This document shows, piece by piece, positions 25,230 through 33,262 of a stretch of 64,000 bases of DNA. The translations under genes were made by a program, and so were the position numbers. The stretch covers positions 372,001 to 436,000 of the forward strand of contig JAXLXI010000001.1 of assembly GCA_046328035.1 (NCBI GenBank), given 5' to 3'. Origin of the DNA: JBGASG01 sp046328035 (GTDB lineage Bacteria; Cyanobacteriota; Vampirovibrionia; Obscuribacterales; Obscuribacteraceae). A model generated the notes under the pieces. That model was not told the DNA's origin and did no database searches. It saw nothing but the letters and a program-made list of their open reading frames with translations. Within the stretch, counting starts at the first letter, position 1. Each line of letters starts with the position of its first letter.

Positions 25230-25627
25230 CAGTTCATGCCCACCATCTTGTTGAGGGCGTCACGGGCCGACGCGCTTTCATTGGCCATTTTTGCCAATTC
25301 AGCCGCCACCTCTTGCACCCACACTGCGAAGTCTACATCAGTTGTTTTCAATGCGATGCCGCGCACTACTTTTAGTTTCTTCGCGGAGAGCTTCTTGTTC
25401 TTCTCGCAAGTCAGTTGATATTGAAATTCGTCGAACGTAATCGTGATTTCTTTGACGCGCTTCTTGCCTGAGAAAATCGAGCCGTCGCGTTCTACCTTTA
25501 CAGCATCCGGCAACGCCCGTTCCAGCTTCTGTGACATAAGCTCCATCAGCTGTTGATTGTCGTCGGAGCTGATTTTGAGAGCCGACGTCAGTACGTCGAT
25601 CTCCAGCGCGAAATTGTCGTCGTCCAC
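25229..25627 (-). CDS. Hypothetical 132-aa protein, first gene of the YbjQ operon
   Basis: Starts at GTG 25627. A soluble alpha/beta protein (LTSALKISSDDNQQLMELMS, VKERDGSIFSGKKRVKEIT) with a C-terminal helix (VAAELAKMANESASARDALN). I do not recognise the family. It heads an operon with the two UPF0145 paralogues and ends in a one-base TGATG overlap with the next. Divergent from the old yellow enzyme gene across about 80 bases. Confidence 0.65.
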   Translation of the reverse strand: MDDDNFALEIDVLTSALKISSDDNQQLMELMSQKLERALPDAVKVERDGSIFSGKKRVKEITITFDEFQYQLTCEKNKKLSAKKLKVVRGIALKTTDVDFAVWVQEVAAELAKMANESASARDALNKMVGMN

Positions 25628-25708
25628 AGCGAGATTTCAACTCATATAAGATAAGACAGCACGATACCACCTTGGCTACTATTCTCCGCCCTGTTCAAGA
25701 GGAATCCC

Positions 25709-26770
25709 ATGGAAACTAATCTCTTTGCCCCGCAGATTTTTCGCGGCGTCACTCTGCGTAATCGAATTGCCGTGTCGCCGATGTGCCAATATTCGTCCGA
25801 CGACGGCGCAGCCACCGATTGGCATCTCGTGCACCTTGGTAGCCGTGCTGTCGGCGGCGCCGCCCTGGTCATGGTCGAGGCGACGGGCGTCGAGGCGCGC
25901 GGACGCATCAGCCCCGGCGACATGGGCATCTGGGCGGAGAAGCACGTCGAGGCGTTTCTGCCGATCACCAAGTTCATCCGGTCTCAAGGAGCGGTGCCCG
26001 GTATACAGCTGGCGCATGCCGGACGCAAGGCGAGCACTGAAATTCCCTGGCAGGGCAGCGGTCCTCTTATGGATAACCGCGCATGGACAACTGTCGGTCC
26101 GAGCCCGATTCCATTTGACGCAGGCTATCCGGCGCCCGAGCAATTAGATATTGCGGGCATCAACAACATCAAAGAACTCTTCGTTCAAGCAACCGGACGC
26201 GCCATCAAAGCAGGTTTCGGACTGATCGAGATTCATTCGGCGCATGGCTATCTATTGCATTCGTTTCTGTCGCCGTTGTGCAACCAGCGAACCGATGAAT
26301 ATGGTGGCAGTTTTGAAAACCGCATTCGATTTCTTCTGGAGACAACGCAGGCGGTGCGCTCCGCGATGCCTGCGGATATGCCGCTCTTCGTGCGCATCTC
26401 CTGCACAGATTGGGCTGAGGGCGGATGGAATATCGATGAAAGTGTGGAACTTGCAAAACGATTGCGCGACCTGGAAGTCGACTTAATAGATTGCTCATCC
26501 GGTGCTGCTGTCTCGCACGCCAAGATTCCCGTCGGTCCCGGTTATCAGGTGCCGTTTGCCGAACGCATACGCAAAGAAGCCGGCATCGCCACCGGTGCTG
26601 TCGGCATGATTACGGAACCGCAACAGGCGAATGAAATCATCAGTTCTGGAAAAGCAGATATCGTTTTGTTGGCGCGGCAATTCTTGCGTGAACCTTACTG
26701 GCCGCAACGCGCCGCCAAAGAGCTGAATGCGGAGTGTGCATGGCCGGTTCAATACGGACGCGTCAAGTAG
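25709..26770 (+). CDS. Old yellow enzyme family NAD(P)H:flavin oxidoreductase (YqjM class)
   Basis: A 353-aa FMN enzyme that reduces activated alkenes such as enones with NAD(P)H. It is of the thermophilic-like YqjM/NamA class: Cys26 and Tyr28 in SPMCQYSS sit at the same numbers as in YqjM. Also present are GIQLAHAGRKAS, the substrate-binding His pair in GLIEIHSAHGYLLHSFLSP, NQRTDEYGGSFENR, and the FMN-phosphate region AVGMITEPQQANEII followed by DIVLLARQFLREP. Length is normal. It may act in detoxification or redox stress. A hairpin terminator lies 135 bases downstream. Confidence 0.93.
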   Translation: METNLFAPQIFRGVTLRNRIAVSPMCQYSSDDGAATDWHLVHLGSRAVGGAALVMVEATGVEARGRISPGDMGIWAEKHVEAFLPITKFIRSQGAVPGIQLAHAGRKASTEIPWQGSGPLMDNRAWTTVGPSPIPFDAGYPAPEQLDIAGINNIKELFVQATGRAIKAGFGLIEIHSAHGYLLHSFLSPLCNQRTDEYGGSFENRIRFLLETTQAVRSAMPADMPLFVRISCTDWAEGGWNIDESVELAKRLRDLEVDLIDCSSGAAVSHAKIPVGPGYQVPFAERIRKEAGIATGAVGMITEPQQANEIISSGKADIVLLARQFLREPYWPQRAAKELNAECAWPVQYGRVK

Positions 26771-26905
26771 CACCACCGATCACTTTTCGATTACAAAAGA
26801 CTGTTAATTTAGTTATGGCGAGTGAGTAATTGCCTTGATGCTAATACCAGCTGTAGTGGCACAGGCAGAGTCGCGCCGAACTAATACGAACTTCACACCG
26901 AGAGT

Positions 26906-26938
26906 CAGCAGGGCGACGCGATTGCGTCGCCCTTGCTG
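26906..26938. terminator. Shared terminator hairpin between convergent genes
   Basis: CAGCAGGGCGACGC pairs with GCGTCGCCCTTGCTG across a GATT loop, with one bulged base. It sits between the convergent genes ending at 26770 (+) and 26971 (-) and can serve both. Confidence 0.7.
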
Positions 26939-26970
26939 TAACAGATGCGGAACCTTTGAGGCTCAGCTTC

Positions 26971-27261
26971 TTAGAATACGGATATGAAGGGCAACTTCAG
27001 CAAGTGATGACGTTTCTTCTTCTCTTTAATGACAGTTCTGGTGGTCGTCACTGGTGTTGATACCACTGCCGACTCTTCGCGGAGAATGGTGGTGCCCGGC
27101 GCCGACTCAACTGTTGTGTAAGTGCCGGGAACCAGGATTGTTCCGTCTGTGCGCTCGATAATCTTGACCGTCCTGTCGTGTCCGGCATAGGCGGCCGGAG
27201 CAAGAGCGAAGCTCGCCGCCGCAAGGGTCGTCGCTGCTATCGCCAGAATTACTTTGTGCAT
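26971..27261 (-). CDS. Small exported protein, 96 aa
   Basis: A signal peptide (MHKVILAIAATTLAAASFAL, cleavage after AYA) is followed by a short Thr/Val-rich mature part (DGTILVPGTYTTVESAPGTT) and a basic KEKKKRHHLLKL segment. AGGAG six bases before the ATG supports the start. It is similar in style to the product at 11783-12133. Function unknown. Confidence 0.65.
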   Translation of the reverse strand: MHKVILAIAATTLAAASFALAPAAYAGHDRTVKIIERTDGTILVPGTYTTVESAPGTTILREESAVVSTPVTTTRTVIKEKKKRHHLLKLPFISVF

Positions 27262-27462
27262 GGTTCACTCCTAACTTGTTTCCTTTGTCTGAGGGGTGAC
27301 GCCTGACAAGCAAGTGGGTTCCTGCTTCCCAAGATTTATTAGCTCGGCTGTAGGTTTACGAAAGCCTTGTCATGTAGTACCATTGTGCGGTTGGCATACT
27401 TGAGCTTGCCTGGCTGACAGGCAACACCGATTCTTTTTGGCGCGGTTGGCGGCACATACAAA

Positions 27463-27882
27463 ATGAGCGACAGCAGCATCGATTTCATCGAAGCCGATTT
27501 CGGCGAGCAGAACGCCGCCGGCGGGGCGTATCACCTCAACAAATCGACGCCGGAGTTCTGGGACAAGTGGGCGAATAAGGGCGTCCGGTCGCCGATCTGG
27601 CCATTCTTCTTTCTATTGATGTGCTCGCTGGCGCTTGCTTCTCTGCCCATCGTGGCCGAGATTTTCATGCCTCGCAACCTGGAACAGCCTGCAGCGCAGC
27701 CTGTTGCCGCCGAGCCGCCGCAGCAAATGTCGGTGCAGGCGCAACAAACCGGCTTTGGACTGGGTTTCGGACAACCTCAGGCGCAAGCACCGGTTCAGGA
27801 AGAACCGCAAACCACCTATGCCAGCGGCAGTTATGCAGATTCGCCGGGCTACGACAGCCGGTTTGGCAGACCAGTTCGCTAA
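27463..27882 (+). CDS. Single-pass membrane protein, 139 aa
   Basis: An acidic N-terminus (MSDSSIDFIEADFGEQNAAG), one membrane segment (IWPFFFLLMCSLALASLPIV, about residues 45-66) and a Gln/Pro/Gly-rich tail. The layout suggests a cytoplasmic N-terminus and an exported, flexible tail. Not recognised. The ribosome-binding site is weak. Confidence 0.55.
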   Translation: MSDSSIDFIEADFGEQNAAGGAYHLNKSTPEFWDKWANKGVRSPIWPFFFLLMCSLALASLPIVAEIFMPRNLEQPAAQPVAAEPPQQMSVQAQQTGFGLGFGQPQAQAPVQEEPQTTYASGSYADSPGYDSRFGRPVR

Positions 27883-27996
27883 TTTCCCCGACTGACCTCT
27901 CTGACCCGAAATTGTCACAAGCGTGACCCGAGCTTGTTATGCGCCGGACTTACTTTGGTGCTGTGAGCAACCCGTAGCTCTAGCGAGGTAAGGACA

Positions 27997-29190
27997 ATGG
28001 GCGACATTTCACCAATCGGCGATCGAAGCAGCGCGAGAGTCCAGCCAATCAACTGGGCCGAGAAAGCCAATCTCAATCAGCGCCGCACCGGCAATCCGTC
28101 GCTCAATCAGCGCTCCGAAGTCGTTGCGCCTCCAGAGGACGTGCCGCAACTGGACATTTATGATGGAGAAACGCCTCTGAGCAGCTCCAGACAACCCGGA
28201 AGAGCGCTGCATCAGGTGCCGGCGGAAACCAAAACTGTAGCCCCGCGCGAGGCGCTGCCGAAAGCTGCCGAGCCTATCAAAGCCGCCGAACCGAAGAAAG
28301 CTGAGCCTGCCACCAAAGCTGTCGAAGCAAGATCCGCAGAAGCCAATGTGACGCCAGCCAAACCTGAGCCGAAGCCCACCCTGCAAGAAACATCGCTGGC
28401 CGACTTGCAAGCGAAACGAACTGCGCTGATCAACGCCGGCACCGCCGACAGTATTACTGAACTAGGATTTGTAAATGAGGAGCTCGCCAAACGGGGGCAG
28501 TTCCGCAGTGCGCTGGAACCTGGTGTCCGACAAGGAAATCCCGCAGCCTTGTCGGCGCCAGAGTCCGCCGTTTCTTCGCCGAAGTCCGCAGCCGTTTCCG
28601 CGCCGGAGGGACTGCCGGGAGCGACCGTAAAACTGTCGCCGGAGCAATTGCCGCCCGCGGTCCGCGATCTCAACCTGCACACCGAAGACGTTAACAGCAG
28701 TTTCTTGAAGCAATTCGCCAGCCCGCTAGGCAAAATGGTTTCGTACGGATTCGGAACTCTGGGCGTGGTGGGCGGTCTGTTCCAGCTGAGCGCCGGCATC
28801 GATGAAATGCGCGCCGGCAACTACGGTGAAGGCTCAGTCACTTCCCTGTCCGGCATCTGCAATACCACTGCTGGCGGTGCCACCTTCTTTGCCGGCATGC
28901 CATTCGCCAATGCACTGGCCACTCGCGCCGGTGGCGTGGGAGCGATGCTGGACGGCGGTCTGCAACTCTACAAGGGCTACACAACCGGCAACGATGTGCA
29001 ATTGCTCGATGGCGGAGTGAAGACCACTCTCGGCGGCACCATGATGTCCGGCGGTCCGGTCGGCTGGTGCGCAGGAGCCGCCTATGCAGGCTGGTCTGCT
29101 GGCCGGTTCCTGGGTGGTGTGAAGGTCTCGGGCGAAAGCACCGTCGATGACGTAGTCACCCAGGGCATCTACAACCTGTTCTACGCTTAA
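27997..29190 (+). CDS. Hypothetical protein with disordered N-half and Gly-rich hydrophobic C-domain
   Basis: A 397-aa protein without a signal peptide. Residues 1-215 are Ala/Pro/Glu/Lys-rich and probably disordered. Residues about 245-385 form a Gly-rich, moderately hydrophobic block (GKMVSYGFGTLGVVGGLFQL, GGVGAMLDGGLQLYKGYTTG, GGTMMSGGPVGWCAGAAYAG) of amphipathic repeats. Such blocks occur in membrane-inserting or secreted effector-like proteins, but I see no diagnostic motif. AAGGA five bases before the ATG supports the start. A bidirectional hairpin separates it from the next, convergent gene. Confidence 0.65.
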   Translation: MGDISPIGDRSSARVQPINWAEKANLNQRRTGNPSLNQRSEVVAPPEDVPQLDIYDGETPLSSSRQPGRALHQVPAETKTVAPREALPKAAEPIKAAEPKKAEPATKAVEARSAEANVTPAKPEPKPTLQETSLADLQAKRTALINAGTADSITELGFVNEELAKRGQFRSALEPGVRQGNPAALSAPESAVSSPKSAAVSAPEGLPGATVKLSPEQLPPAVRDLNLHTEDVNSSFLKQFASPLGKMVSYGFGTLGVVGGLFQLSAGIDEMRAGNYGEGSVTSLSGICNTTAGGATFFAGMPFANALATRAGGVGAMLDGGLQLYKGYTTGNDVQLLDGGVKTTLGGTMMSGGPVGWCAGAAYAGWSAGRFLGGVKVSGESTVDDVVTQGIYNLFYA

Positions 29191-29203
29191 GTCGCAGATC
29201 TTG

Positions 29204-29220
29204 GAAGGCGAGTCGCCTTC
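29204..29220. terminator. Bidirectional hairpin between convergent genes
   Basis: GAAGGCGA-G-TCGCCTTC is an uninterrupted dyad in the 32-base gap between the stops at 29190 and 29223. As RNA it gives a six-base stem with a five-base loop. Confidence 0.5.
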
Positions 29221-29222
29221 AG

Positions 29223-30173
29223 CTATTTCCCGATCGACTGCAACAGCTCTTTGAGATTCTGCGCCGGTTCGATCATGACCAATCCGTTCGGAATGATGGC
29301 GGTGCCCTTTGCCATCACCTGTTTGGGAACCGAAATGCCGTCCTCGATGCGCACTTCGTTGACGCTCACCGATGCGGGAGCCGGCGAAAACGCAACTGCC
29401 TTGGTGATGCCCAGCATCTGGCGACCGCCGCTCAAAAACACCGGCATTCCCGTGGCACCGAATGTAGTGCCGAGCTGGGCAACATAAGTCTGCCCCGGTC
29501 CGTATTCACTGAATGTCCATTCGTCAAATCGCAGCATGGACAAAGATCCGGCACGCACAATCGACAGGTTCTCCAGCGACCCGTCACCAGGCAAGAACAT
29601 ATCGAGTGAAACCAGGTGATGTCCCTCGGCGACGCCCTCGCCGCGCAATGCCACTGGATCTGAGAGAGAAGCGTAATCGAGAGCGAACGGCGTGCTATCG
29701 GGAATTGCAGGTATCTTGATTGCCGCTAAGTTGATGCTGGCTTTCTTAGGGAAGTACAAGGTGGGCTGCGCGCCGTCGGATTTCAACGTGATTTCAGAGC
29801 ACTTGCAGCCCTTGCTCGTGCTGACGCGCGCAATCACAGACGCCTGGTTGCTGAGCACGTGTTTGTTGGTGATCAGGTAAGGAACACTGCGCGCTCCACC
29901 GGCTTCAGGAACTGTGAGCAGAAAGCCCGTTCCCAGAAAACGCAGGGAATCGGCTGGGTTCTCACACGGTTTAGTCCCCGCCGGAAACAGCAACACTGTG
30001 TTGGTTTGCGCCCGCTGCAGCCAATCTTTGTCCGCGGCTGGCGCAGCTGGTTCGGCGGCGCTTGCAGCGCCGGTTGCACCGACAGCATTTCCGACCGCAG
30101 CATTTCCGACCAGGCAGAAGCAGGCGATCGCGACGGCTGCCAATATGCGACTGAGATAACCCGTTTTGTTCAT
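29223..30173 (-). CDS. Exported trypsin-fold protein, catalytic triad degraded
   Basis: A 316-aa protein with a signal peptide (MNKTGYLSRILAAVAIACFC). The trypsin/HtrA-like core is clear: FLGTGFLLTVP, then YLITNKHVLSN with the histidine (H105), and a SINLAAIKIP strand where the aspartate should be but asparagine stands (N148). The serine loop reads FGATGMPVFLSGG, with Thr241 in place of the nucleophilic Ser of GxSGxP. With Asp to Asn and Ser to Thr it is probably inactive and may act as a binding protein. The frame opens at 30290, but ATG 30173 gives the signal peptide. A cysteine pair (GCKC) lies mid-domain. Confidence 0.72.
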   Translation of the reverse strand: MNKTGYLSRILAAVAIACFCLVGNAAVGNAVGATGAASAAEPAAPAADKDWLQRAQTNTVLLFPAGTKPCENPADSLRFLGTGFLLTVPEAGGARSVPYLITNKHVLSNQASVIARVSTSKGCKCSEITLKSDGAQPTLYFPKKASINLAAIKIPAIPDSTPFALDYASLSDPVALRGEGVAEGHHLVSLDMFLPGDGSLENLSIVRAGSLSMLRFDEWTFSEYGPGQTYVAQLGTTFGATGMPVFLSGGRQMLGITKAVAFSPAPASVSVNEVRIEDGISVPKQVMAKGTAIIPNGLVMIEPAQNLKELLQSIGK

Positions 30174-30308
30174 GAACACCAACAAGAATAGTAAATGGGC
30201 CGACCTAGCGGTGGCGCATTCTAACAGCCTGCGCTGTGCCTTGCATGAGAGTGTTGCTGTCACGCGAAAATCATCACGCGCAGAGTGCATAACGCGCGTT
30301 TATATATG

Positions 30309-30338
30309 CTTGAGGCGACGGCGCCTTAAGCGTACAAT
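30309..30338 (+). promoter_or_regulatory. Candidate sigma70-type promoter overlapping a hairpin
   Basis: TTGAGG (30310-30315) and TACAAT (30333-30338) are 17 bases apart and match -35 and -10 at four and five of six positions. The predicted transcript would start almost at the ATG at 30348, giving a leaderless or near-leaderless mRNA. The spacer contains a nine-base stem (CTTGAGGCG with CGCCTTAAG, loop ACGG), which could also be an operator. Confidence 0.4.
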
Positions 30339-30347
30339 GACTCCGTC

Positions 30348-31391
30348 ATGCAGCCAGACTTGTCGACCTTGCACCCGAATCAATCGCCGTTGTATATGGC
30401 GTTGGACGATCCCGTCCTGCATCAGTTTATCTCCTACCTGTCGCAGAAAAAATCTGAACAGGAATCGAATCCGCATGCCCACGTGGAGATTGAGCTTTCG
30501 CGCAGTTTCATCAATCGCGTGCGCGATTCATTCAAGCAAAACATCGTCGATGGCGAACGCCATCTTCACAGCCTGGCGCACATTCTGGCTTCCGATCTGC
30601 TCGAGAGCGAGTTCGAGCTGCACAGCAACGTCATCGGTGTTTTGCCTGACGATGAAGACAGACCATTTCTAATCAGAGAGCGCATCTCTAAAGAAACTTT
30701 GTTCACAGTGATGGACATCGATCTCGGCAATCAGATGTTGCGCAATTTCCGGTATCACCAGAACGATTCGTGGGTGGAGTTGCAGTTATCCGCAAACTTT
30801 GTCGAGTATCTTCCGATCGGTCGACCGGCAACAGGCGTCAATCGCCTCACCAGCCGGGTCAAGGCTGAAGAAGAGCTCTGGACTAAGGTTGCAGACGAGA
30901 TGTTCCATCTCGATCAAGTCGTTTCGCGCGACAAGCACTTGCGCCAGTACAGCAAGTACATCAAAGATATCTTTGGTATCAAGATCGTTTGCGAAGACGA
31001 AGCGACCTGCATCGATGTGCACGAGAAACTGAAGACAATGCAAGCCGGTGACTCCTCACTCGATTTCGTGGAAACCAAAAACTACCTCACCTGCCCACCC
31101 GCTGAAATGAAGCGAACTGGCTGGAAGGCGCTTAAGAGCGTGGTTCTGTGGAATGACCGTCTGTTCGAAATTCAAGTGCAGCCGCTCGGAAATTATCACC
31201 TCGAAATCGATCACATGGCAGGACCATCGCACCGTTCCTTCAAACTCGGGCGCGACAAGATGCGAGACGACATCGCTCAGCACATTCCGATGTACGGTTT
31301 CTACCGCGACCTGCTGCGCATGCTTTTCACTGACAGCGCCATCTCGTTCGAATCCGAACACGCATCAATCACTATCATGGAAAACGCATAG
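30348..31391 (+). CDS. Divergent RelA/SpoT-like nucleotidyltransferase domain protein
   Basis: A 347-aa cytoplasmic protein. The C-terminal half looks like a diverged (p)ppGpp synthetase fold: SRVKAEEELWTK (residues 169-180) fits the RxKxxxSxxxK motif, KDIFGIKIVC (206-215) fits DxxGxRI with D207, TGWKALKSVVLW fits the GYxSxH block with His replaced by Lys, and FEIQVQPLGNYHLE fits EIQxRT with the final Arg missing. The N-terminal 160 residues are not recognised and replace the usual HD hydrolase or TGS/ACT regions. With two altered positions it may make a different product or be inactive. No toxin-antitoxin partner is visible. The family call is from motif reading only. Confidence 0.55.
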   Translation: MQPDLSTLHPNQSPLYMALDDPVLHQFISYLSQKKSEQESNPHAHVEIELSRSFINRVRDSFKQNIVDGERHLHSLAHILASDLLESEFELHSNVIGVLPDDEDRPFLIRERISKETLFTVMDIDLGNQMLRNFRYHQNDSWVELQLSANFVEYLPIGRPATGVNRLTSRVKAEEELWTKVADEMFHLDQVVSRDKHLRQYSKYIKDIFGIKIVCEDEATCIDVHEKLKTMQAGDSSLDFVETKNYLTCPPAEMKRTGWKALKSVVLWNDRLFEIQVQPLGNYHLEIDHMAGPSHRSFKLGRDKMRDDIAQHIPMYGFYRDLLRMLFTDSAISFESEHASITIMENA

Positions 31392-31425
31392 CGCTAGCGC
31401 TTCCACTTCCACTTCCACTTCCACT
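31390..31425 (+). repeat. Palindrome plus CTTCCA hexamer run
   Basis: AGCGCTAGCGCT (31390-31401) is a perfect palindrome directly at the stop codon, and four CTTCCA units (31400-31423) follow. Short simple-sequence DNA of this kind can vary in copy number. Confidence 0.7.
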
Positions 31426-31449
31426 GAGAAACAGCGGGGAAAGAAACAG

Positions 31450-31968
31450 CTAGACCTGACCTGGTTTCTTGATGACGTCGAGCGCCGCCTGGGCGGCTTC
31501 GTTGTAGGCGTTGATGTTGTCCATCAAGGCGTTCACCATGCTGTTAGCCATGGTGGCGAATAGTGCCGCGAAGAAATCCACAATCATGCCCATGATGCTG
31601 AGCGGGTCAGCCATCATGCCGGCGAAATCGAACATGTGCTGCAGCGAATCACCCAGTCCGGGAATATCCATGACTCCTGCGGTATCCAGACCTTGTTTCA
31701 GGCTGTCAGCCATGCCTGGTGCGGCGCTATCCATGCCCAGCGATTCTAAGGAAGCACCACTCAATTCCAGCTTGGGCAGCGATGGTGCCGCACCTTTCGC
31801 TGCTGAGTCCGCCAAAATGTTCGCGACAGAGTCCGTCCCGTTCATATCCGAGGACGTAATCATGTTATCTACGATTTGTTGACCGCCTTCAGCCGCGTCG
31901 CCGCTATTGGCTCCGCCGAACGGAGATTTGGATCCGCCGCTATCTGATGGCTTGTAATAGATCGGCAT
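31450..31968 (-). CDS. Hypothetical protein with hydrophobic C-terminal region, 172 aa
   Basis: Begins MPIYYKPSDSGGSKSPFGG after GGAGG at nine bases, which favours 31968 over 31998. The first 100 residues are Ser/Gly/Asp-rich. The C-terminal 70 contain Met-rich hydrophobic helices (MFDFAGMMADPLSIMGMIVD, FFAALFATMANSMVNALMDN). It has no signal peptide. The composition resembles small secreted or membrane-active helical proteins, but no family is recognised. Palindrome array B lies about 110 bases upstream. Confidence 0.6.
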   Translation of the reverse strand: MPIYYKPSDSGGSKSPFGGANSGDAAEGGQQIVDNMITSSDMNGTDSVANILADSAAKGAAPSLPKLELSGASLESLGMDSAAPGMADSLKQGLDTAGVMDIPGLGDSLQHMFDFAGMMADPLSIMGMIVDFFAALFATMANSMVNALMDNINAYNEAAQAALDVIKKPGQV

Positions 31969-32077
31969 GGCGATGTGCCTCCGATCCTCATAAAACACCT
32001 AAAGTCGACAAAAGCTCCAAAACTTAAGGTTTCGCCAGATTAATTCTTGACATGCGCCGGACCGGCTCGCTTTGAAC

Positions 32078-32166
32078 CCCAAGTGATATCACTTGAGTCC
32101 TCGAAACCTGAAGCGATATCACCTGGGGTTTTCAGACTAGAGCTGAAGTGATATCACTTCAGTTCT
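32078..32166 (+). repeat. Palindrome array B: three spaced units
   Basis: GATATC centres at 32085, 32115 and 32150 carry CCAAGTGATATCACTTGAG, CTGAAGCGATATCACCTGG and the perfect 20-base palindrome CTGAAGTGATATCACTTCAG. Spacing is 30 and 35 bases and the sequences between differ, unlike arrays A and C. It lies between the diguanylate cyclase stop (32201) and the gene starting at 31968. The gap 31969-32200 contains nothing else I can identify. Confidence 0.85.
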
Positions 32167-32200
32167 GGCTGGGAGGGTAAACGCTGCGCCAGTCCGGGTT

Positions 32201-33046
32201 TTAAGCCTTTTGATGGGCGCCGCTGACGGTGACCACGTTTTTGCCACCCTTCTTGCTGGACTCAAGGGATTGGCGTGTAAAGGTGAGCACGTCTTCGATG
32301 CTTGGCAGGGTCATGGGCAGTTCGGAGATGCCAATACTGACTGTGCATGAAACGGCTTTGCCGTTGTGGACAGCGGGAGACTCGGCTATGTTCTTGCGGC
32401 ATCGTTCGGCGATTTCGAGCGCTTCTGCCTCGTCGACGTCGATGATGAACACTATAAATTCGTCGCCTCCAACGCGAGCGGCATAATCTGTCGGGCGAAT
32501 GGAGCGAAATATATTGGTTGCCATGTTTTGAAGCAGCAGGTCGCCACCGGCGTGCCCGTGGGCTTCGTTGATTTGCTTAAAGTCATCGCAGTCCATAAGA
32601 GCCGCAAAGACCCGCAATCCCTGGCGGTCGGCGCGGCTGGTTTCTATCATCAACGCTTTTTCGAGACCGCGGCGATTTAATAGTTGAGTTAAAGGATCGA
32701 TTTGCACCAGTTGCTTGAGGTTGACGTTCTTCTCGCACAGCTTGAAGGTCATCTCTCTGAGCCGGTTTTCGTAATCGTCGTGCTCTATCAGCAGCTTTTT
32801 CATCTGCCAGGTGGCGAATAAATTCAGCCCGCACAAGATGATGGCGCCGACGATCAGGGTTATGACGTCACGCAGCAAGCATGCCGCTGCAATGGAGACC
32901 ACGGTGATCGCAATTGCTGCCACGCGCATCCAGATGATCCAGGACTTCTCGAACTTGCGGATCGAAGCCGGAAGCGCCGGCATCACCACCGATAAGGTGA
33001 CCGGAGGCAGCTTGCTTTTGGAGGTGGTTGTTTGATCGTCAGCCAT
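32201..33046 (-). CDS. GGDEF diguanylate cyclase with two membrane helices
   Basis: A 281-aa protein starting MADDQTTTSKSK at 33046 (the frame extends to 33079). Two membrane helices (IIWMRVAAIAITVVSIAAAC and VITLIVGAIILCGLNLFATW) are joined by a short turn, so there is no periplasmic sensor domain. A coiled-coil-like linker leads to a GGDEF domain: DPLTQLLNRRGLEKAL, DCDDFKQINEAHGHAGGDLL and the active-site ARVGGDEFIVF. No RxxD inhibitory site is seen five residues before GGDEF. It should make cyclic di-GMP at the membrane. It lies about 90 bases downstream of the split peptidase gene on the same strand. Confidence 0.9.
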   Translation of the reverse strand: MADDQTTTSKSKLPPVTLSVVMPALPASIRKFEKSWIIWMRVAAIAITVVSIAAACLLRDVITLIVGAIILCGLNLFATWQMKKLLIEHDDYENRLREMTFKLCEKNVNLKQLVQIDPLTQLLNRRGLEKALMIETSRADRQGLRVFAALMDCDDFKQINEAHGHAGGDLLLQNMATNIFRSIRPTDYAARVGGDEFIVFIIDVDEAEALEIAERCRKNIAESPAVHNGKAVSCTVSIGISELPMTLPSIEDVLTFTRQSLESSKKGGKNVVTVSGAHQKA

Positions 33047-33138
33047 GAACCAGGGGAAACCGGGGCAAAGGGTCATCAATTCTTATACCCCGCCGGACCA
33101 ACTTCCCTACGGTCAGGCAAACCTAATCCTGGCTTGGG

Positions 33139-33262
33139 TTAGCGTCTGGCGCCGCCTCCCATTGATTCCCAGAGCTGGTCGACCGTTATCCAACCGTTGT
33201 TGTCTGGTCCCCACTGGTTGTGGATGTAGACCTGGGCTGGTTTGCCGTCGGCGGCCGGTTTG
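33139..33262 (-). pseudogene. 3' fragment of the papain-like peptidase gene, cut off by a group II intron
   Basis: These 124 bases encode the last 40 residues of the peptidase, ending GARR and TAA at 33141-33139. They include AQVYIHNQWGPDNNGW, which matches the Asn-Ser-Trp-Gly motif of papain and supplies the third catalytic residue (N429 of the rejoined protein). When joined directly to 35148 the reading frame continues without error as IADY-KPAADGKPAQVY. The fragment has no start of its own and is separated from the rest by the intron at 33263-35147. Confidence 0.88.

Noticed and set aside
23772..25418. 548-aa frame on the plus strand
   Set aside because: It is antisense to the two UPF0145 paralogues, whose families and coupling are clear. 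The long open frame follows from codon bias.
30124..30131. GCGATCGC (cyanobacterial HIP1 octamer)
   Set aside because: I noticed only this copy; HIP1 is diagnostic only when greatly over-represented, so it carries no weight.
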